In this document: one piece after another, positions 15,340 through 23,715 of the stretch
Layout: every line of letters starts with the position of its first letter
How positions within the stretch are numbered: position 1 is the first letter of the stretch
Assembly (NCBI RefSeq): GCF_000332155.1
Contig: NZ_KB235898.1
Location: 552,692 to 616,691 of the forward strand
Direction of reading: 5' to 3'
Source of the DNA: Kamptonema formosum PCC 6407
GTDB lineage: Bacteria; Cyanobacteriota; Cyanobacteriia; Cyanobacteriales; Microcoleaceae
DNA length: 64,000 nt
Program-made: the position numbers and the translations under genes
Notes under the pieces: model-generated
Databases searched by the model: none
What the model saw: only the letters and a program-made list of their open reading frames with translations
Told to the model about the DNA's origin: nothing

Positions 15340-17412
15340 TTAAGGAGTATCGGAAAGGTCGTTACCAGGAAGATTAGTAACAGCTCGTTCCAGGGCCGAC
15401 AGAGCACGGTTGTAGCCAATAATTGCTAAAAGTCGGTTCCTCTCAGACCTGGTTAAATCCGTTTCAGCCTGAATCACATCCGTCTGAGTACCCACGCCGG
15501 CTTGAAAGCGGAGCCTGGCTAAGCGCAGAGCTTCTCTTGCCTGGAGTACGCCAGTTTCGGCAGTTTCAATACTGGCAAAACTCGACTCCAACTCAAAATA
15601 GCCTTGTTCCACTTCGCGGCGCACCTGATTGCGAAGTTGGTCAAAGCGAGTTTCTGCGATCGCAATATCAAATTCTCGCTGTTGAGTTCTCGCTTGAGCA
15701 GCTCCCCCATCGAAGAAATTCCACGTCAGTCTTGCGCCTACTGAGTAGCCATCCGCCCAGCCGCGAGAGGCAAAGTAGTCTCCTTCATCCGGGTCTACGC
15801 CCAAAACATTATAGTTAGCAAACACATTCAGTTGGGGCTTGCGGCCTGCCACAATCGAGCGCCGCTGCTGTTCGCTAGCGGCCCGCTGCACTAACTGCTG
15901 TTCTAACTCAGCTCGATTTTTCAGAGCCAGCACAATACTCTCTTCCAGAGATAGCCTCCAAGACCCAGCTTGCTCGACGGGATCTGCCGCTGTTAACTCT
16001 ACAGACTGACTGATATTTAAAATTTCAGCTAGTTGCCGTCTGCGAACTAGCTGATCGCGACGGGCTTCATTTAACCTTTGCTGCTCGTTGGCTAAATTCA
16101 CCTGAGCCTGTAATACCGCAAATCTAGTTCCTACCCCAGCCCGTTCTAGAGCTTCGGCATCTCGCAAACTCTGCTGAGCATTTCTCACGGCCGCCTCGCT
16201 AATTGCTACTCGCCCATCAGCATCTTGCAAGTTGTAGTAATTAGTAGAAACATCGAAGCGAAGTTCCTCGGCTATCCGCTCTACTTCTAACTCTCGAAAC
16301 CGATTCTGTTCCTCCGCAGCTCGGATATTAGCAGTACGAGCACCAAACAGATCCACGTTGTAGCTCAACTGCAAAGTTGTATTGACAGTATTGCTGCCAA
16401 AGTTTTGGGGGGCGGCTCCGCCCACTGGTTGACCTTGAGATTCTAAAAAGTTTCGCCTGCGTTCCTGAGCGCGAACCCCAAGCTCTCCGCCCGCGCTGAT
16501 TTGGCGGTTGAGATCGACTTGAACGTTGAGATCGGGATACAAAGCTGCTTGCTGTTCCCGCACAACCGCTTGGCTCTGTTCCAGTTGCAGTTGGGCAATC
16601 TGCAAAGTCTGAGAATTGCGGCGAGCGAGATCGATCGCCTGCTGCAAGGTAATGGGCTGAGTACGTTCGATCCTCACTTCCTCTGGTCGAGTGGGAAAGC
16701 TGAGGGGATTGGGGTTGGGTTCTAGGAACTCAGGAGGCTGGGTTTGCAAAGTCCCATTCGGTGTTAGTCCTGGGAAACTCTCCAGAGGAGTGCGACTAGG
16801 GGCTGGAGGTGGGATAGTTTCGACAGGAGTAGTTGGCACAACCCCAGGTGTAGGGATTTCTACTGGCTCGACGTTTGGGGAAGGTGCTTGGGCAGTATTT
16901 GAGTTGCTGTTTGTGGCTCTCTTGAGACTGCCGGAAAGTCTTTGCTTTAGCTGTGGAGGTGCGATCGCCACTGCACCCAAGCCCCGCTTCAGGGTTAAGT
17001 CTGCCTTTCTGTCGGGCCTTGGCTGAGGCAAAGGCATCTCTTGTTTCTGAGATGTTGGCTCTGTTGCTTTTGATGCCGATTTGAAGCTTGCCCCTGATTG
17101 CAGGGAGCTAGTTTCGGTTGTTGCTTTTGATGCCGATTTGAAGTTTGCCCCCAATTGCAGGGAGCTAGTTTCGGTGTGAGCTTCCTGAGATTGAGTTGGG
17201 GGGGATACCGCAGGAACATATCCCTCCTGCGATTTTCGCTCTCCTGCTGTTTTTGGGGCAGATTTGAAATCCCGCCCTAATTTGAGCTGATTAGTTTCTG
17301 GCTGGGTGTCTTGGGACTGAGCCAAGGGTGGTGTAGCCGCACTCCGCCCTACATTACTGAAAGTAATCGCCGCACCTACCCCTACAACCACGAGATGACG
17401 AAAAACGCGCAT
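15340..17412 (-). CDS. TolC-family outer-membrane efflux protein with repeat-bearing linker
   Basis: 690 residues. Signal peptide at 1-26 (VVVGVGAAITFSNVGRSAA). Residues 35-245 are a Pro/Ser/Thr-rich linker including three copies of an ETxxLxxGxxFKSAxK motif (about 39-54, 81-96, 100-115). From about 250 the two TolC repeats follow: QPITLQQAIDLARRNSQTLQIAQ and SLEESIVLALKNRAELEQQ. The trimer would form an outer-membrane tunnel for export by an ABC or RND partner, which is not in this window. The long linker is typical of cyanobacterial TolC relatives; the tandem motif inside it is unusual. Confidence 0.9.
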   Translation of the reverse strand: MRVFRHLVVVGVGAAITFSNVGRSAATPPLAQSQDTQPETNQLKLGRDFKSAPKTAGERKSQEGYVPAVSPPTQSQEAHTETSSLQLGANFKSASKATTETSSLQSGASFKSASKATEPTSQKQEMPLPQPRPDRKADLTLKRGLGAVAIAPPQLKQRLSGSLKRATNSNSNTAQAPSPNVEPVEIPTPGVVPTTPVETIPPPAPSRTPLESFPGLTPNGTLQTQPPEFLEPNPNPLSFPTRPEEVRIERTQPITLQQAIDLARRNSQTLQIAQLQLEQSQAVVREQQAALYPDLNVQVDLNRQISAGGELGVRAQERRRNFLESQGQPVGGAAPQNFGSNTVNTTLQLSYNVDLFGARTANIRAAEEQNRFRELEVERIAEELRFDVSTNYYNLQDADGRVAISEAAVRNAQQSLRDAEALERAGVGTRFAVLQAQVNLANEQQRLNEARRDQLVRRRQLAEILNISQSVELTAADPVEQAGSWRLSLEESIVLALKNRAELEQQLVQRAASEQQRRSIVAGRKPQLNVFANYNVLGVDPDEGDYFASRGWADGYSVGARLTWNFFDGGAAQARTQQREFDIAIAETRFDQLRNQVRREVEQGYFELESSFASIETAETGVLQAREALRLARLRFQAGVGTQTDVIQAETDLTRSERNRLLAIIGYNRALSALERAVTNLPGNDLSDTP

Positions 17413-17707
17413 AAGTTCTTTAATGAGTCTGCAAGTCCAGAGACAATTCTAGAACAAGCGATGAAGCCTGAAGTCTGGACTCAACATTGAGTATGCTACA
17501 TTTCTGCGTTTTGAGGAATGCGATCGCCATTTTAATACTTTATTTATTTTATTTGTTGCCCGATTTTTATTTATTGCAACCGCCAAGGTAGTTAGGACGT
17601 TCTGAGTTACACCAAACTCGCTGATTTTTTTCCCTTCTTCCCCATCTCCCCCATCTCCCCCATCTCCCCCATCTTCCCCTAGCCCTGAGCATCGTAGCCC
17701 CTAACCC
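17413..17707. other. Spacer with repeat units
   Basis: No gene seen. CCCATCTCCCC units at 17640-17680, CCCTAGCC and CCCCTAA fragments, then the hairpin AACCGCCAAGGCGGTT (17710-17725) and GCTATA, which overlap the 3' end of the next minus-strand gene. Confidence 0.6.
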
Positions 17708-19063
17708 CTAACCGCCAAGGCGGTTGCTATATTGCCCGATGGCAGTCAGGATCAGGTTTTCAACTCCCATGACTGGAAAAATGCACGTTTTTAGCTTTTG
17801 GGCTACTTCCTCAAGGGTCATATCGTCTAAAAACAGGCTATCTCCCTGTTTGAGCATGACCGATGGTAGCAGAATGCCATCCCCGAAGTCCCGCCCCTGC
17901 AAACCTGCGAGCAAGTCTTGACCGGTCAGCAACCCTGTAACGGCGATCGCGACTCCCCAATAACCGCTTTCTAAAGCTACCATATTAACTTCCAGCCCTT
18001 CAATTTGGTTTAGCCGCTGCACTATCGGCTCAAAAGCTTTTTCTACAGCATTGCCAACTACCCAAGTCCATTTTCGCGGCGGATTTATTTTCTGTGGTGG
18101 TAATTTCTTGATGGCTTCTTCAAATTCTTGGATAAATTGACGAATAGAACCGACACCATTGCCTATTTGCGGATAATCTTCGTAATCAGCAGCAGAGGGC
18201 AATTCTTCACCTGCGATTAAAAACCATTCATCGGCTAACCAAATACAATTTGCTCCCGTTTCTTGTCGCAGTTTAGCTTGTAAAGATTGTACTTGTTTGA
18301 TTACTTCTTGCGCTTTTTGGGCTACCACTGGCACAAGTTCATCCTCTCCGGGTCGCCATCGGGTTAAACCAACTGGAACTACTGCCACAGATGCAACCGC
18401 AGGAATATTACCTTGATGAAATTTAGCTAAATCTAACAGAGTGCGTTCTAAATGTTCGCCATCATTAATTCCGGGACAGACAACAACTTGGGCGTGAATT
18501 TGCAAACGCCGCTCTTCAAACCATTTAATTTGCTCTAAAATTTTACCAGCCCGGAAATTTTTTAATAGGCGAATTCGCACTTCGGGCTCAGTTGCATGAA
18601 CGGAAATATAAAGGGGAGATAGTCGCATTTGTTCGATCCTATCCCATTCTTTTTGAGTTAAATTAGTTAGGGTAAGATAACTGCCATAAAGGAAACTGAG
18701 GCGATAGTCATCATCTTTAAGATATAGAGTTTCGCGTTTGCCCGGTGGTTGTTGGTCAATGAAGCAAAAAGGGCAGCGGTTATTACACTGAATTAATCCG
18801 TCAAAAAGGGCGGTTTCAAATTCTAAGCCTAAGTCTTCGTCACAGTCTTTTTCGATTTCTAGGTTGTGGCTTTTACCTTTAATATCTAATACTTCCAGTT
18901 CTAGAAATTCGTCGGCTACGAGGTATTGGTAGTCAATTAAATCGCGAGGTTTTTGACCGTTGATAGATACTATCGAGTCTCCAGGTTCAAATCCGATCTC
19001 GGCGGCGATAGAATCGGGAATAACTTTAGTGATTAGCGCGGGGCGGATTGATAATTCGCTCAT
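17708..19063 (-). CDS. TIGR03279-type radical SAM protein with PDZ and DUF512 domains
   Basis: Cyanobacteria-wide putative Fe-S oxidoreductase, 451 residues. Seen: an N-terminal PDZ-like segment (ITKVIPDSIAAEIGFEPGDSI, about 8-45), the radical SAM cluster motif CNNRCPFC with Cys93, Cys97 and Cys100, and a C-terminal DUF512-like part (GNGVGSIRQF, and GDGILLPSVMLKQGDSLFLDD). The reaction is unknown. The last residues are encoded through the AACCGCC repeat module, so the C-terminus may have been altered by repeat insertion. Confidence 0.9.
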   Translation of the reverse strand: MSELSIRPALITKVIPDSIAAEIGFEPGDSIVSINGQKPRDLIDYQYLVADEFLELEVLDIKGKSHNLEIEKDCDEDLGLEFETALFDGLIQCNNRCPFCFIDQQPPGKRETLYLKDDDYRLSFLYGSYLTLTNLTQKEWDRIEQMRLSPLYISVHATEPEVRIRLLKNFRAGKILEQIKWFEERRLQIHAQVVVCPGINDGEHLERTLLDLAKFHQGNIPAVASVAVVPVGLTRWRPGEDELVPVVAQKAQEVIKQVQSLQAKLRQETGANCIWLADEWFLIAGEELPSAADYEDYPQIGNGVGSIRQFIQEFEEAIKKLPPQKINPPRKWTWVVGNAVEKAFEPIVQRLNQIEGLEVNMVALESGYWGVAIAVTGLLTGQDLLAGLQGRDFGDGILLPSVMLKQGDSLFLDDMTLEEVAQKLKTCIFPVMGVENLILTAIGQYSNRLGG

Positions 19064-19122
19064 GGTTATCTTCTGTTATTAAAATTATGTCTATTCAACT
19101 ATTGTAACTCAGTCATTATTTT

Positions 19123-19227
19123 TATACCATTTCTCCCAAATCATCTAGCAGTAGCAATCTTTTGGTTAATTGTATGTAGCAAAAATAACTATGCGGATTG
19201 TAGCAATACTTTTAGAGAAATGGTATA
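19123..19227. mobile_element. 105-bp MITE-like element with 13-bp perfect terminal inverted repeats
   Basis: TATACCATTTCTC (19123-19135) and GAGAAATGGTATA (19215-19227) are perfect inverted termini, and the interior is imperfectly palindromic (AGTAGCAAT / ATTGTAGCAAT). TA at both outer edges fits a TA target, as for IS630/Tc1-type elements. Non-coding. Confidence 0.7.
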
Positions 19228-19496
19228 TTTCCCATCTTACTACCACTTCTCCAAATTATTGACAAGTAGAAGGAACAAGGAAGAAAGATTTAGTTATCTA
19301 GGAGAGAAGGAAGTATGTTTATACAGTCAGCTTTTTAGCCATCCCGATCTTAGTGTTTAATTAGGTGGATTTACTTACAATCCGCAGAGTTGAGTGAATT
19401 TCATAAAACCAACCTCCTTCTTCTTCCTTCTTCCTTCTTCCTTCTTCCTTCTTCCTTCTTCCCTCTTCCTTCTTCCTTCTTCCTTCTTCCTTCTTC
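19228..19496. repeat. Spacer with CTTCCTT/CTTCTTC heptad tract
   Basis: No gene. TTCCTTC heptads fill 19410-19497 right up to the uppP stop codon. The flank at 19283-19376 (GATTTAGTTATCTAGGAGAGAAGG... TAGGTGGATTTACTTA) is also found at 30990 and 51440, so a longer dispersed repeat is present. Confidence 0.75.
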
Positions 19497-20399
19497 TTAG
19501 ATATTTTTTAACGCTCCACCAGCAATCGCGCACAAAATAGCAGTTCCAAAAGCTAGCCGATACCAAACAAAAATCCAGGTATTCTGAGTTTGCAGAAATT
19601 TCAACAACCAGGCAATAGCCAGATAAGAAAACACCGCCGCTGATACCGTTCCAACCACCACAGAAATTAATCCAGCCTGACCTATTCCCTCTCCTAAAGC
19701 ACTTTTTAACTCAATTAATCCAGCTAACGTAATTGCCGGAATTCCTAACAAGAAAGAAAACCGTGCTGCGGCCCCTCTTTCTAACCCCAGAAATAACCCT
19801 GCTGTCAATGTGGAACCAGAGCGAGAAACACCAGGAATTAAGGCGATTGCCTGGGCTAATCCCATTACAATACCATCGAATACAGTTAATTTCTCAAAGG
19901 TGCGCCGACGCTTACCAATTTTTTCTGCTATTGCCAATAGCAGCGACATGATAATAGAAGCAATTCCTATTGCTGCCACACTCCTTAGAGGTGAATTATC
20001 ATAGTCTTTAATCAATACCTTAATTAACACTCCGAAAAATAAAATTGGTAGGGTTCCTAAACCAATCCCTACTGCCAAGCGAAAATCTTGGGAATCGTAT
20101 TCAGATCGAATTATAGCTTTATATGCACCAATACTAATATTTGTCAAGTCTTCCCAAAAATACCATAGCACCGCAGCGATGCTACCCAACTGAATTACAG
20201 CAGTATAGGCAACGCCGGGATCGCCCCAACCCAGTACCAGGGGTACTATCTTCAAATGGCCGCTGCTACTGATGGGCAAAAACTCTGTTAACCCTTGCAC
20301 TATTCCTAAAACGATCGCCTGTAAAATATCGATCTGTGGTTGTACAGCAGGGGTATCGATGGGTGCTTGAGCTAAAAGCACATTAAGATTAGCAATCAT
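19497..20399 (-). CDS. uppP: Undecaprenyl-diphosphate phosphatase
   Basis: Membrane phosphatase that recycles undecaprenyl-PP for peptidoglycan and polysaccharide synthesis. Seen: active-site motifs QGLTEFLPISSSGH (residues 35-48, with Glu39) and GVSRSGST in the middle, plus eight or so hydrophobic helices. 300 residues, slightly long because of a 25-residue N-terminal extension. Located directly after a CTTCCTT repeat tract. Confidence 0.95.
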   Translation of the reverse strand: MIANLNVLLAQAPIDTPAVQPQIDILQAIVLGIVQGLTEFLPISSSGHLKIVPLVLGWGDPGVAYTAVIQLGSIAAVLWYFWEDLTNISIGAYKAIIRSEYDSQDFRLAVGIGLGTLPILFFGVLIKVLIKDYDNSPLRSVAAIGIASIIMSLLLAIAEKIGKRRRTFEKLTVFDGIVMGLAQAIALIPGVSRSGSTLTAGLFLGLERGAAARFSFLLGIPAITLAGLIELKSALGEGIGQAGLISVVVGTVSAAVFSYLAIAWLLKFLQTQNTWIFVWYRLAFGTAILCAIAGGALKNI

Positions 20400-20459
20400 T
20401 CTCTGAGTTCCTAGTCATTATGGTCATTTGCCGTCTAAGACGAGCGGCGGCTACCACTC

Positions 20460-20590
20460 TAGCACCTGTCAAGCCTTGATATATTAACCGCTAAGGCGGC
20501 TAGGGACTGGGGGCTAGGGGCTAGGGGCTAGGGACTAGGGGCTAGGGTAAGAAGGGAGAGAAAAGAAGGTAAAGTTTTTGTGATATCTTC
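20460..20590 (-). repeat. AACCGC..GGCGG hairpin plus CTAGGGG heptads
   Basis: TTAACCGCTAAGGCGG (20485-20500) then GGGGCTA heptads (20506-20548) and AAGAAGG units. A fragment of the same composite repeat seen at 14218 and 39280. Non-coding spacer between uppP and the DUF3120 gene. Confidence 0.65.
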
Positions 20591-20627
20591 AAAAAGATTA
20601 ACTTAAGTAAAGAATCTTAACGATACC

Positions 20628-21353
20628 TTGTTTAACGAAACTTTGTCTGAGTTCACTTCTACCGCCGCGAGCGATCGCGACAGCCATTTTTCCACATTTT
20701 TTTTAGGCAAGCTCAGATTTAGCACAACCTGGTTAATATTTGGGGCTGCTGTTTTCCTGGTGACAGTGCCCGTATTTTTCCAAGCACCGCTAGTCCGGCA
20801 GATGCCAGTGGTAAGCTTGACAATGACAGTAGGCTGGCTGGCGATCGCCTTCAAGCTACTCAAAAACCCTTCAACTTGGCTTTGGGGAGACTTACTGCTA
20901 GGATTCACTTGGAGTTGGTTGACGGGAGGCATTTATTGGGGTTGGTTGCGCTGGGAACCACTTTGGCACTTACCAGTCGAAGGGGCCTTAGTACCTTTAG
21001 CAATTTGGTGTTTGAGGCGCGAGTGGGGAAAAGTGGGAAACTGGTTTTATCTAGGTTCTCTCTTTGGTACAGCAGTAACAGATGGATATTTTTACCTGAC
21101 AGGGTTAATTCCCCACTGGCGACAGTTAATGCAGGTAGACATATCCTTAGCAATGCCAATTTTTCAAAGTGCGATCGCCGTTGTGCGTACCCCTTGGGGA
21201 GTTAGCTGTGCGATTTTCTTAGTCGGAGTGCTCTTAACTGTGGGCCTTTTCCCTTTACGCTTCGGCAAACCTCACTGGTGGGCATTTTCAGGAGCAGTAT
21301 TGGGTACAATTCTGGTAGATAGTCTATTTTTGCTGGCCGCTTCGGTAAACTGA
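20628..21353 (+). CDS. DUF3120-type integral membrane protein
   Basis: 241 residues with about six hydrophobic segments, rich in Trp (GFTWSWLTGGIYWGWLRWEPLWHLP). Recognised as a cyanobacterial DUF3120 family protein; no known activity. There is no in-frame ATG before the first helix, so the TTG at 20628 is used and is uncertain. Divergent from uppP. Nothing in the sequence suggests a substrate. Confidence 0.8.
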   Translation: MFNETLSEFTSTAASDRDSHFSTFFLGKLRFSTTWLIFGAAVFLVTVPVFFQAPLVRQMPVVSLTMTVGWLAIAFKLLKNPSTWLWGDLLLGFTWSWLTGGIYWGWLRWEPLWHLPVEGALVPLAIWCLRREWGKVGNWFYLGSLFGTAVTDGYFYLTGLIPHWRQLMQVDISLAMPIFQSAIAVVRTPWGVSCAIFLVGVLLTVGLFPLRFGKPHWWAFSGAVLGTILVDSLFLLAASVN

Positions 21354-21871
21354 AAATTGCCCGTCTTTTACTGAGCCAACAATTTGAGATTTTAGCCTCT
21401 AGATTGTAGACTTTCGGGTATGCTCCGCTAGTTTAAACTGTGGAATAAATCTAAAATCTAAAATCTACTGATAGACCTAGAGACTTTAGGCTCTGGGCTA
21501 ATCTAAAATCTAAAATCGGCTGAGTGCCAGAATCTAGATATATGCTCTAGAATCCTATACAAAACTCTGCCAGGAATCTCATCCGAGCAGGTTAGTCGGC
21601 TAAAATTTAGGGGGCTAATCAACCCAATGCGGGAGTCGCGAAGATTATATGGTGCAATACTTACGGGAAAAGCGCTGTAGGGTATAAGCGACTCAAGCAA
21701 CCCCGGCCGGATCTGGTAGCTTGAAATTATAAAAAATAGCCCTCTACCCTCAAACTTTAGTCCAGAGATGAAAGGCAAGAGGAGGCTTTAGTCTCTCAGT
21801 GAGATATTTGCCAAATATGGTAAAGTTAGTTAACGGAGTTTCGACAGGCTCAACTACCGAGGTGAAACAAA
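21354..21871. other. Gene-free spacer with AATCTAAAATCTA repeats
   Basis: Contains three tandem-like patches of TAAAATCTAAAATC (21450-21515) and no convincing ORF. From about 21840 sequence leads into the TnpB relic and probably holds the left end of that element. Confidence 0.55.
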
Positions 21872-22438
21872 GTGTACGCAGTACAAAAAGATATTGGGCA
21901 TTTAAGGGGAAACGATCGGACAATAGTTGAGCAACTACTTTCTTATCCCAATCAAGTTCTAAAAGTTGTGGGTAATAAAGTCGGGTTGCCCCTGGGAAAC
22001 AAAAGAAAAGAGCATTTTGCTAAGGGGCAAAAACCAGAAGTAAAAATGGGGGTTAAGAGTAATCAAAATTTTGTGCAAATACCGATAGCTAAAGTCAAAG
22101 AAAGATGGCAGCAAGAATGCGAATTGAGGGGGTGGCGATTCGTAGCCCAAGAGGAAGATTACAGCTCGAAAACCAGTTTTTTAGACCGAGATTTACGGCC
22201 AGCCGCATTTGGTGAAAAACCCGACAGTTGGCAACCATCAGGGAAACGAATCAAGCGAGGTTTATACCGTCATAAAGCGGGCTTAATCTTGAATGCAGAC
22301 GTTAACGGTGCAGCAAACATCATCTGCAAAGCAAAAGTAGCCGCAGACTCAATAATTGAGACTGCGGGTAGGGGCTTATTGACAAACCCTTTAAGCATCA
22401 AACTTGAGGCGGATTCATCCCCCAAAGTTTTTCCTTAA
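21872..22438 (+). pseudogene. Internally deleted TnpB (IS200/IS605 OrfB) gene
   Basis: The start MYAVQKDIGHLRGNDRTIVE resembles intact TnpB N-termini, and from AKGQKPEVKMGVKSNQNFVQ the sequence matches the C-terminal third (YSSKTSFLDRD, FGEKPDSWQPSGKR, LNADVNGAANI). Between them roughly 200 residues are missing, including RuvC-I and RuvC-II. The RuvC-III Asp in NADVN is retained. The C-terminal zinc-finger Cys residues are absent, as in some TnpB subgroups. At 188 residues it cannot cleave DNA. No tnpA nearby. Confidence 0.85.
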
Positions 22439-22471
22439 GAATCCCCGTGTCTTTAGACCGGAGAGTGTCAA
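22439..22471 (+). ncRNA. Right-end / omega-RNA scaffold remnant of the TnpB element
   Basis: GAATCCCCGTGTCTTTAGAC then CGGAGAGTGTCAA right after the tnpB stop matches the usual right-end hairpin of cyanobacterial IS200/IS605 elements, whose transcript is the TnpB guide scaffold. The stem GTCT/AGAC is intact. In such RNAs the guide would begin after TCAA, at about 22472. Expression is unknown. Confidence 0.55.
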
Positions 22472-22499
22472 GCTGTAAATTAGCATATCTGAACAGCTA

Positions 22500-23501
22500 T
22501 TGAGGCATTTTTTAGGGCCTGTGGTGACGTTACAACCCACTCCTCATTTGGTACTTCGCACTGATGCGGGCAATCGCTATCTACCTCTGGTGGGCAGCAA
22601 TTGCTGGACTATTGGGCGGAGCGATGATAATAATTTCGTGTTAAGCGATCGGTGGATTTCCCGCAGCCACGCGATGTTACAACGGATGGAAACAGGAGAG
22701 TTTTACCTGATCGATCTGGGCAGTCGTAATGGCTCTTTTGTCAATGGGCGGCGGGTGAGTATTCCTGTAACTTTGAAGAATAGCGATCGCCTAGTCTTTG
22801 GTCAAACTGAACTGGAGTTTAACTGTCCCCCTACCAATCGCCTTAGTGGCCCCTTAATCGAGGCTGATTCTGAAGATTTTACTGCTACTTTGACGGTTCG
22901 CAGTCTGATCTCGGTGATGGTAATGGATATCCGAGATTTTACTGTTTTGACTAGGCAACTCGACGAAACTATTCTCTCAGAAGTGATCGGTAGTTGGTTC
23001 CGCCAAGCAGGGCAAATTATCCGCGAGCATGGTAGTTGGGTAGACAAATACATTGGCGATGCGATCATGGCTGTCTGGTTTCACAAGGCTAACGGCGTTA
23101 GCCAGGATGAGATGCTGCGAATTTGTCAAGCTCTAAGTCAACTTCATAAGGCTACAGATGAACTTAGCAGTCGTTATCCCCTTCCCTTTCCTTTGCGAGT
23201 GGGAGCGGGAATTAATACGGGTTATGCGATGGTGGGAAATGCTGGTAGTAGCGATCGCTCAGATTATACGGCTCTCGGAGATACTGTCAATGCAGCTTTT
23301 CGCCTAGAATCTTGCACGAAGCAAATTGGTAAAGATATTGCTCTAGGAGAGACGACTTACAAATACCTCTCGGAGTTGGGAGGAAGCAACGTTTTCAAGC
23401 AGTATGCCGTTGATTTGAAAGGTTACGAGCATCCTACTATTACTTATGGCAGCACTTTTGCGGAATTAAATAGTTTTCTGAAAACGAAAAGCACTAGCTA
23501 G
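22500..23501 (+). CDS. FHA-domain class III adenylate cyclase
   Basis: Signal protein joining phosphothreonine binding with cAMP synthesis. Seen: FHA domain about 30-105 with GR at 39-40 and SRSH at 54-57; class III cyclase domain about 135-325 with metal Asp143 (VMDIRDFT) and Asp187 (YIGDAIMAVW), and GDTVNAAFRLES. 333 residues from a TTG at 22500; GTG at 22521 or 22524 are equal candidates. No membrane segment. Likely cytosolic and driven by a Ser/Thr kinase (inference). Just downstream of the TnpB relic. Confidence 0.9.
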   Translation: MRHFLGPVVTLQPTPHLVLRTDAGNRYLPLVGSNCWTIGRSDDNNFVLSDRWISRSHAMLQRMETGEFYLIDLGSRNGSFVNGRRVSIPVTLKNSDRLVFGQTELEFNCPPTNRLSGPLIEADSEDFTATLTVRSLISVMVMDIRDFTVLTRQLDETILSEVIGSWFRQAGQIIREHGSWVDKYIGDAIMAVWFHKANGVSQDEMLRICQALSQLHKATDELSSRYPLPFPLRVGAGINTGYAMVGNAGSSDRSDYTALGDTVNAAFRLESCTKQIGKDIALGETTYKYLSELGGSNVFKQYAVDLKGYEHPTITYGSTFAELNSFLKTKSTS

Positions 23502-23715
23502 ATTTAGCCATTAGCCATCAAGGGATAAGTTCTATTTAAGCCCTGGCATCGCTGGATTAATGTATGATAAGCATGAAAATGTTTTCCTCTCTTCAGTAGG
23601 TCTATTATTTTAATCATTTAATATTTCTTAACAAAAAAATTGGACGATAGGTATTGACTTGGAATTATCTTAATGTTAAATTCCAGGCATCAGGTCATTA
23701 CTAAAATTAACAGTC

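Noticed and set aside
21503-21778. 91-codon minus-strand frame
   Set aside because: Overlaps AATCTAAAATC repeats, lacks a recognisable domain, and has no good ribosome binding site.
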